Assembly: GCA_032622095.1 (NCBI GenBank)
Contig: CP136067.1
Span: 45,675,549-45,739,548 of the forward strand
Source of the DNA: Siphonodentalium dalli
Taxonomy: Eukaryota > Mollusca > Scaphopoda > Gadilida > Siphonodentaliidae
Reading direction: 5' to 3'
DNA: 64,000 nucleotides
The notes beneath the pieces are model-generated. The model searched no databases, was not told where the DNA came from, and worked only from the letters and a program-made list of their open reading frames with translations. This document shows, in pieces, positions 56,951-64,000 of the stretch; within the stretch, counting starts at the first letter, position 1, and every line of letters begins with the position of its first letter. Both the position numbers and the translations under genes were made by a program.

Positions 56951-57149
56951 AACATATCCTCGCGCAAATAGGCACATAATCGACATATAAAGTGAAATAG
57001 GTACAGAATGTGATTATTTGATTCTGAAAGCAGATAATTGAGTGATGTCCGTTATTTCATTTTGTGGCGCGGGCCACAATGAAAACACCTGTTAAAGAGT
57101 GTACACCTGAACATTCGTGAGTTGGCCTATTTGTGTCATTTTCCGCAAT
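56951..57149 (+). repeat. R340, copy 3 (3' truncated)
   Basis: 'gcaaataggcacataatcgac' to 'gtgagttggcctatttgtgt', then diverges into the repeat that starts at 57155. Confidence 0.65.
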
Positions 57150-57154
57150 TTTCC

Positions 57155-57330
57155 CAATCTTCGTTAGTTTTGCGGAACGAATGATTTGGCCATACATTAT
57201 TTTAACGACTACGAATAGCTAAACATACATTGTAGTTGTCACTATATCCGTCAGTTCGAAACGTCACTCGTTTGACTTTCCTCAGAATTTGATGCTGCAA
57301 CATATCTTCGCGGAAATACGCCTATTAAAC
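57155..57330 (+). repeat. direct repeat paired with 61582-61745
   Basis: Shares 'aatcttcgttagttttgcgg', 'aacgaatg', 'tatatccgtcagttcgaaac' and 'tttcctcagaattt' with 61582-61745. In both places it adjoins R340 sequence. Confidence 0.7.
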
Positions 57331-57737
57331 TGAATAAACACCAAGTAAATTAGTAATACATATTTGATGTAGTACATTGAATGTTTCAATTCATAATGAC
57401 AATTATTCCACTAACTTTCTGTGATCGATGTTCAAGGTTGCTACATAGGTACAAATAGCTATCCCAACACTCTGCTATTCTGCTAATAACTGCGAGACTA
57501 AGATGGTGGCGAATAATCTTTAATTTGATCTGTAGACTGAAAATATAAAATTAAGCACAGAAGACATTCACTCAAATCTGGCCACAACAAATGACTGAAC
57601 AATCTTAGGAATACATCGCCTTCATAGATTTGCCGAAATTCAACGAATTATCATACAGTTGTCCCTATATGAAAAGAAAATAAACTCAATTTGGTAAAAA
57701 TGAAATGATATATAGCATTATTTTTTGAATAAGCAAA

Positions 57738-57820
57738 TGTCCTCAGATTCTGCAGAACAAGAATCTAGATGGCTGCTGGGAAGATGCATCCAGTGGGTTG
57801 CCAAGGCCTGTATCAACTAT
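57738..57820 (+). CDS. candidate first coding exon
   Basis: ATG TCC TCA ... encodes MSSDSAEQESRWLLGRCIQW and VAKACINY up to a strong donor, TAT|GTAAGT. Nothing else of the gene is recognised, and a hairpin-type repeat follows. Confidence 0.2.
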
Positions 57821-57889
57821 GTAAGTCCAACTCTTTCCTGTGTGTCAAGGTTGTTGTCAGCACCATCGTCCGTTGATGTTTTTCACACA

Positions 57890-58350
57890 CGAATTTGTTT
57901 TGGGGGGGGGACTATTAAAACAGCCGGTGACCGTCCGTCCTTCATTCCGTCCCAATGTTCTTCCGGGCGTCCGTGTGGAAAGTTCCCGGATGAGAACTTT
58001 ATTTTCGGCTATCGGATCGAACCATATTTGATATGTTAGTTTATCAGCTAAAAAAATTCGACTATGGGTTCGGTCAGCCCATTTTTGCCAGAGTTGTCGA
58101 CCTTGTCGACTTAAAATTTGCCGATTATTTTGGTTTGCTGATAACTTTACTGTTAGTTATCTGATTGTTTTTAAATTCAACTGAATCTCTTTATATTTTG
58201 TATTTGGATCAAATTTCAGAAGACAAAGGCCAAGTTTAAATTTGGGTCGATCACGGTCCGATGAATTTTGACAGTTACAAAAATGGTATCCGTACTAAAA
58301 TAATCAACCGTTTCTGTGGAAAAGTGGTCCGCGACCTTTTATTTAATCTC
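57890..58350 (+). repeat. hairpin-headed repeat, copy G
   Basis: Starts near 'ttttgggggggggactatta' with 'gtgaccgtccgtcc'. Body with 'gttagtttatcagctaaa' and 'cccatttttgccagagtt'. Tail GGTCcgcGACC (58326-58336) and TTTTATTT. Confidence 0.6.
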
Positions 58351-58909
58351 AGTTGATGTTATTTTTCAACCTGAAAGTCAGTCTCAAAATCACTGAATAA
58401 AGAATTATTCACATCGTGCATGTGCTTAACTTGGTCTTTCAAGAGCTAGCAATCATATCAATATTTTTCTCTTACGTAGATTAATTTCTGTGACCGAGCA
58501 TATATCGATGAAAACTGGTCAACAAATTTCTTAGATACTTTCAAGCAAAACAAAATTCCATGTTACAACTTGTTGGTAGCCCTGTTGTTTTTGTTGAGCT
58601 GTTAGCTGATCATAAGAATTAAACACGAATTCATCTGAATAAAGGCTTGGTCATAGTTTTTGGGTGACTTGTGCTTTAATGTGATTTACATATTCGGCCA
58701 TGAGTGGTACTTTTGGGTTGTAAGAGTCTTCCTCTTGGGAACCGGCATATGTTGCTGCCATTGCGAACAGTAATTAACATGAAAATTAGATGCACCAGCA
58801 TCAGAACTATTCTGGGTGGTCATTCAAAGAGTGAAAAATCATATTTCAAATGCTCTAAACACCAGTGAAACCGATGAACCTGAAACATGCCATACTACTG
58901 TCATCCTGT

Positions 58910-59265
58910 TTCCTAAGTTGGTTAGTAGTGTCATAAACCATTAACTTTAACACTCAGAAGCGATGTCAGATTAGAATGGTCTTGTGTTAAAAGTTTGCAA
59001 GGCAACATGTAACCTATGTTAAAAGTTTTCAAGGCAACGCGTTCAGGTTACATTGTTTCAGGTTACTGATTAGTAATGTCATAACCCTTTAGCCAGAATA
59101 CACTCACAAGCAATGTTAGATTATAAAGTTCTATGTTTAAAGTTTTCAGGGCATCATGCAACCTTCTATGTTAAACGTGTTCAAGGCAACATATTCAGGT
59201 TACATTGTTTTAGGTTACATTGTTTAAGGTTACATGGCACAACTATAGGTTACATTGGAACAACT
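58910..59265. repeat. two-copy ~165-bp tandem repeat
   Basis: 'gttagtagtgtcataaacca' (58920) and 'gattagtaatgtcataaccc' (59085) start the units; both include 'aaaagtttKcaaggcaacatg'-like and 'caggttacattgttt' words. The last word is repeated four more times to 59260. Confidence 0.65.
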
Positions 59266-59699
59266 ATATAAATAACATTTCACAAGAATGATTAGTGTAT
59301 TATGTTTCCAGCACCACGGGACGAGGTAGCGGGTTATGGTCTGAAGCCACTGATAATGTGATAGTGAGAAAGCAATTACTGAGACTTTGTAATAAAGTAC
59401 CTCTGATGGCAGTAAATTAGCACTTACACTTTTCATATTGTGAATTATTCGTGTCAAAGATTTTGTTTCATATAACAGCGACACATATTTGTATTTAGAT
59501 AATCAATCAGTAATCATCAGTCAATACTTTTTCTCTCAGTAATAGCTTGAATGGTGCCATAACTGTTTTAACACAATATGGATCACATGCTTTAACACAA
59601 CATGGAACACAAACAATATGTAACACTATCCAGGTAACTAACCGTTCTGCTGGCAGATTTTCTAATTGTTGTCCATCATGGATCAAACGGATATAAAAA

Positions 59700-60060
59700 T
59701 GTTATTCAATAGCTCCCATCTCGAAGTGATCCAAAACATGTCTGTAATTTTTCAAAACATTCCCCCCCCCGCAAATGTGGGCCGCAGGAGGTGCCGATGG
59801 ATTTAAATGTAAAATCAAGATGGCTGTTGTCGGCTTTGTTTTTTAAATAAATTTGGGGGGGGGTGACAGCTCCCATCGAGAGACCATCCCAACTATCCAA
59901 ATGAAGTTTGGTGATCGGATGAGTCATGCAAAGAGTAAAATCAGTGCATACTGATGATCATTAAAATCCGACTGACGATGACCAAAGCTCCACAGTTGTT
60001 ACGGACGGACGGAGCCAATTTCTATATATCCAGCCAAACTTCTTTTGCGGGGGATAATTA
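59700..60060 (-). repeat. composite repeat ending in an inverted GTCCGTCC head
   Basis: Left part is related to 4693-4930 ('gactcatccgatcacc' complement, 'tcatgcaaagagtaaaatca'). The right end read on the minus strand has ATCCCCCGCAAA...TTTGGCTGGAT, 'tatatagaaattggctcc' and GTCCGTCCGTC, the head of the hairpin-headed family. Confidence 0.5.
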
Positions 60061-60816
60061 TCGTATCTATTATTGTTTGGTTTCCTTCCGATACGATAAA
60101 CTAAAGAGCGTTCGCCTGGCTGCTATGCAGATTATATTTTACACTTACCTGTGAAAGGAAATTGTTTAAGGAAATATTAAATGATCGGATGGGGATCGTT
60201 TATGTTTCAACTTCCAAGTACAACCAAGGAAATCAATCTACTGTTTTTAGAGAAAATATCGAAATTAAAGGGTGGATTGTCGTTTATTTGCGGTAAATGT
60301 ACTAGTTGCATATAAATAATCACCCCAAATGAAATCATTTCAACTGGTGTCTAGTATCGTTGTCTGTAAATGCTAAATTTGCTAAATATACAACCCACCC
60401 CGTCACTTTAGAACCGTGAGTTGACTTTGATCACAGAAGCAAATAGAGTACCTATCAATTCCGTAAATTGGTCTAGCCGTATATATTTCTCTCCGTGGTA
60501 TATATTGATATTTTTGCGTAATGAACTCGTGTTTTGATGGCAAAGGCCTATGATCGAATGTCTACACTGCTCATGCATTTGGGAGTGATAAATAATTGTC
60601 TGTATAGTATGTAATACATATGCCTTTTTCGTCTGTACAGCGGATATATCGAATGCATTTGAATTTGTCTGCGTCAAAATGTTGATGTTGCAAAAACGAT
60701 TGAATGTTCATGCTTTATAAATTAGGGTACCTATATCAGTAACATGCTGCACTAATAAGTGATATCAACCGAGTCGCTACCATACTGCATCCACCCAGCC
60801 CCTATACCGCAGTTTA

Positions 60817-60955
60817 AGTGCTACAGGTAAAAATTCTGGATCAGAATTCCATATGTGGAGTTTTGAATATTCTTGAAATCCATATATGGAATTCATGAAT
60901 TTTCAAAATCTCTATATATATGAAATGCTACTCCAGAACTTTGACCTGTAGCACT
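60817..60955. mobile_element. 139-bp foldback, 24-bp arms
   Basis: AGTGCTACAGGTAAAAATTC (60817...) and its complement ending at 60955 (GTTCTGGA/TCCAGAAC inner part), with two mismatches. The interior contains 'attccatatgtgga' and 'tccatatatggaatt', themselves palindromic. Confidence 0.6.
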
Positions 60956-61055
60956 GAATGCGCGGCACGGTGCTGGATATACTTACTTTAAACATATTAT
61001 ATTTGTCTATCAATATAATGCAAAATGGGGCAAGTTACAAAAACTCACTTAGCCC

Positions 61056-61354
61056 CGACCTATAATGTGAAAGAGGTAAATAATGTGATTATTTGATTCT
61101 GAAATAAGCAGATAATGGACTAATCGCCGTTATTTCGTTTTATAGTGCGGCAGTGAAAACGCATGTTAAAGAGCGTATACCTGAAAAGTCGTGAGTTGGC
61201 TTATTTGTGTAATTTTCCCACATAATCTACTTAGAATCACATCAGTATGAGCACATTATACACACAAAATGAGTCAATTCTAAGCAGATTATCTACATAA
61301 AACATGTTCTATTATAAGCTGATAATGTGCGGATTTTTTTGGGAGAACAGGTTG
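61056..61354 (+). repeat. R340, copy 4
   Basis: 'cgacctataatgtgaaagag' to 'gataatgtgcgg...gagaacagg'. The core stem is partly decayed (tagaatcacatcag against gagtcaattctaagcagatt). Confidence 0.7.
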
Positions 61355-61581
61355 AATTGTCAACAACGGGTAGGGTATTGCTATAACAAATTCCTTCGTT
61401 TGTATAAAAACTTCAGGCTCTCACTCTAGTAGCATCATATACAGCCACCACTTATCAAGCCTCGGACAATTGTCCTCAGTTGTCCGATTGAATATAATGT
61501 TATTATACATGGTGTGCTTAATCTGTTTGATCCTGCACAACACAAATTTTACTGGCCATGCTTATCCATTCATTGCCATTT

Positions 61582-61745
61582 CACAATCTTCGTTAGTTTT
61601 GCGGAACGAATGTTTTGGCCATAGATGATTTTACGACTACGAATAGCTAAACATAGTTGTTACTATATCCGTCAGTTCGAAACGTCACTCCTGTGTCTTT
61701 CCTCAGAATTTGCTACGCAAAATATCATCTCGGAAATACGCACAT
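61582..61745 (+). repeat. direct repeat paired with 57155-57330
   Basis: Matches 57155-57330 and runs straight into R340 copy 5, so the two form one composite unit. Confidence 0.7.
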
Positions 61746-62038
61746 AATGGACCAATAAAGTGTAATAGGCATATAATGTGATCATTTGATTCTGAAATAA
61801 GCATATAATGGACTATTAACCCGTTATTTCGTTTTATGGCGCTGGCCACCTGTTAAAGAGGGTACATCTGAAATGTCGTGAGGTGGCTTATCTGTGTCAT
61901 TGTCCCCACATAATCTGCTTAAAATCGCCTCTAAAATGTTCTCATTTTCAGCACAAAATGAAGCGATTATAAGCAGATTATCTACTTAAAACCACTCTTA
62001 TTATAAGCAGTTAATGTGCTGGTTTTCAAGAGAACAGT
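61720..62038 (+). repeat. R340, copy 5
   Basis: 'ggaaatacgcacataatgga' to 'gtgctggttttcaagagaac'. The core stem CATAATCTGCTTAAAATCGC / GCGATTATAAGCAGATTATC is well kept. Confidence 0.75.
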
Positions 62039-62351
62039 CTGGGACACGAGTAAATGAACAATGCGACGTAATCCTAACCACCACGTACCACCGCTGTAGA
62101 CAAATCATGACTATATGAAGAGTTGTCTTTCTTGAATCGATTCTCAACGGCTACTCCAAACTCTTTATAAGTTGTCATGCTATAACCAGGTCAGGCACAT
62201 CCATAATTCCACTATTATAGTGGTATGTGACCATTACGGTTTTGTGAATTTGATAAAAGGGGGATAATCCTTAATCCTATCTCACAATTATTCAAAATCA
62301 GTGTCCAACTAATTCGGTATCATACATGTTTTGTCCAGGAGAATGATTAAT

Positions 62352-62803
62352 GGTTACACTGGTGTAAATGTTTTCCATAGGCCTCAGTGCTAACGTTTTA
62401 GCGTATAGTGTTGGCAATATAAATGTTGGGTCCAAAATTTTCTTTAAATCTGAAAAATTGACATTTTGGGAAACTTTTTACACAAAAAAAATCATGACTG
62501 TCTAGCAGGGAATTCGCCTTTAAATCTTATGTTTTCGTAACTAGTGTCAGAACCGCATAAAAAAATACAGTCATATTTTAGACCACACCAAAAAATTCAA
62601 ACTTAACTACAAAGGGTTAATTCCTGTGCCAATGGTTATTTTACCTATGGGAAATCATAGGGAAGAGGTGTGATGATTTTTTTATGTGAAAAGCACACAA
62701 GGCTATTGACCAATCAGGGCCCAGTGTCTATTTTATTCTCTCCTATATATTCCTCCCGCATCCGCTAGATGTCACTCGGAACCTTATTTACACCAGTGTA
62801 ACC
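62352..62803. mobile_element. 452-bp inverted-repeat element
   Basis: GGTTACACTGGTGTAAAT (62352-62369) and its perfect 18-bp complement at 62786-62803. It abuts the start of the 0.9-kb repeat unit. No coding frame. Confidence 0.6.
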
Positions 62804-64000
62804 TAAAGCGATAGCCCGCTTTTTCGCGGAATAACTCCCTACATTTCTTCAGAATTGCCCATCAATGGAAAAAATGTGTTCAAAAACAATATCACTTCTG
62901 TGGTTCTTTATTTATCACACACAATTTAACCCCACCCCCTTTAACAAATTATTCATCAAAAAAGCACAATTTTCCACCACCAGTCATGTTCAGGCCCCAT
63001 TTTCACTCAGTTTTAGAGGTCTGGTGTTGCAAACTTGGATCAGCTATGGAAGACTGTCCAATATTTTTTCCATGAGAGAACCCCTGGTGATGTGAGGTCA
63101 TTGAGTCCAGATCTGATCAGCTGAGCATCAAACGCATGACTTAATCAGCACATTGAAGAATAAAATATGACATTTTCAGGTCTGCAAGGGTGATCCAAGA
63201 TAACTGGATGTGGGTGTATATTGAATTAGTTGAATAAAGATATGCTCTCTTTGAATTGCTGAAGCATTTTCTTAAATGTGTCCAAGTTTTAGTGCTATTA
63301 ACCTTCAAATGACCATACCCACCAGTGGAAATGACACACTTTTATGATATATATCTGTATATCACTGGCTATAAAATCCAAAATACTTGTTAAATTAGGT
63401 TCTTATAACAATTAATATATGTGTCGTTGACATGCCCATGTTATGGGTCATTTGCATTATCATGTGACTATTACCACCTTGAAAATTTTTGAAAATACCT
63501 TGAAAAATTGGCATTTTTTATGAAAAATCTTACTATTTTTTTGGCTGATGTAAGTGAAAGAAGACATCAGCAGCAAGAATAGCCAGATCAAGCATGAGAT
63601 ATTCATTGGACTGAAAGACCAGGCTCTGTAAAATGCATTAAAATGCTTTAAAGTAACTCCCAGGAATCAAAAATGATAAAAAGCTATTTTTTCCCTTAAA
63701 GCGATAGCCCGCTTTTTCGCGGAATAATTGTAACTCCCTACATTTCTTCAGAATTGCCCATCAATGGAAAAAATGTGTTCAAAAACAATATCACTTCTGT
63801 GGTTCTTTATTTATCACACACAATTTAACCCCACCCCCTTTAACAAATTATTCATCAAAAAAGCACAATTTTCCACCACCAGTCATGTTCAGGCCCCATT
63901 TTCACTCAGTTTTAGGGGTCTGGTGTTGCAAACTTGGATCAGCTATGGAAGACTGTCCAATATTCTTTCCATGAGAGAACTTCTGGTGATGTGAGGTCAT
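62804..64000. repeat. ~0.9-kb tandem repeat, second copy cut by window end
   Basis: The unit starts TAAAGCGATAGCCCGC at 62804 and again at 63697. The next ~300 bp are almost identical (a 6-nt insertion 'ttgtaa' and a few substitutions in the second copy). The 76-codon open frames at 62865 and 63764 are the same sequence twice and lack coding signs. Likely a satellite or a recent segmental tandem duplication that continues past the window. Confidence 0.8.

Noticed and set aside
57725-58039. 104-codon plus-strand frame
   Set aside because: Beyond the GTAAGT donor at 57821 it runs into a hairpin-headed repeat; only the first ~27 codons were kept as a weak exon candidate.
62865-63994. Two 76-codon frames of nearly identical protein
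   Set aside because: The same non-coding repeat unit twice. DNA identity is equally high outside the frames, so there is no sign of selection on protein.

Overview
This window is eukaryotic, AT-rich and intron-bearing, with no bacterial-style operons, no rRNA or tRNA gene and no CRISPR array that I can see. The short repeats with runs of TCCGTCCG followed by 'gagttatggcccttttt'-type text, together with the mix of DNA transposons (MULE, hAT-like, Crypton) and non-LTR retrotransposons, suggest a mollusc, most likely a bivalve. That assignment is inference from remembered repeat style, not a search result. No complete, clearly functional host gene is visible. The window is a graveyard of mobile elements with a few candidate host exons.

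Layout. 1-3.2 kb: a foldback element, a higher-order tandem array and a minus-strand LINE ORF1 relic. 3.2-6.9 kb: short repeats and one unassigned minus-strand candidate exon. 6.9-7.35 kb: a MULE transposase fragment. 7.9-14.6 kb: a minus-strand pseudogene of a multi-copy family of unknown function. It is split by a 3.84-kb inverted-repeat element (9418-13254) with a 3-bp target duplication, and removing that element rejoins the reading frame. The insertion carries two in-phase exons and has its own nested ~1.07-kb insertion with a 46-bp perfect palindrome. 16.3-18.4 kb: a stem-loop repeat (R340), a 112-bp TTAA-flanked mini-element and a 1.15-kb hAT-like element with a perfect 8-bp duplication. 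19.0-20.8 kb: a possible promoter and first exon on the plus strand, then a small exon split by a 466-bp element.

22.5-35.7 kb: a spread-out, multi-exon MULE transposase gene on the minus strand. It has a CARF-like N-terminal region, transposase core, SWIM zinc finger and terminal PHD finger, with good splice sites and mostly consistent phases, but it is broken by frameshifts, stops and inserted repeats. 36.1-39.6 kb: a small inverted-repeat element split by a 5'-truncated LINE, abutting a hairpin-headed repeat. 40.7-41.3 kb: a 292-bp element with long terminal inverted repeats, then small hairpin repeats. 44.3-46.2 kb: a 1.9-kb foldback. 47.4-49.9 kb: a 2.48-kb element with subterminal motif arrays and a GC-rich minisatellite that flips orientation in the middle. 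52.1-53.6 kb: a Crypton-type tyrosine recombinase pseudogene. 56.9-62.0 kb: three more R340 copies and related repeats. 62.8 kb to the end: two near-identical copies of a ~0.9-kb unit, the second cut by the window edge.

The elements do not form a pathway. What links them is nesting: many carry target-site duplications that give the order of insertion. The most interesting open questions are the multi-copy gene family at 7.9-14.6 kb, the hairpin-headed repeat family whose 5' and 3' hairpins vary in sequence but stay paired, and R340.
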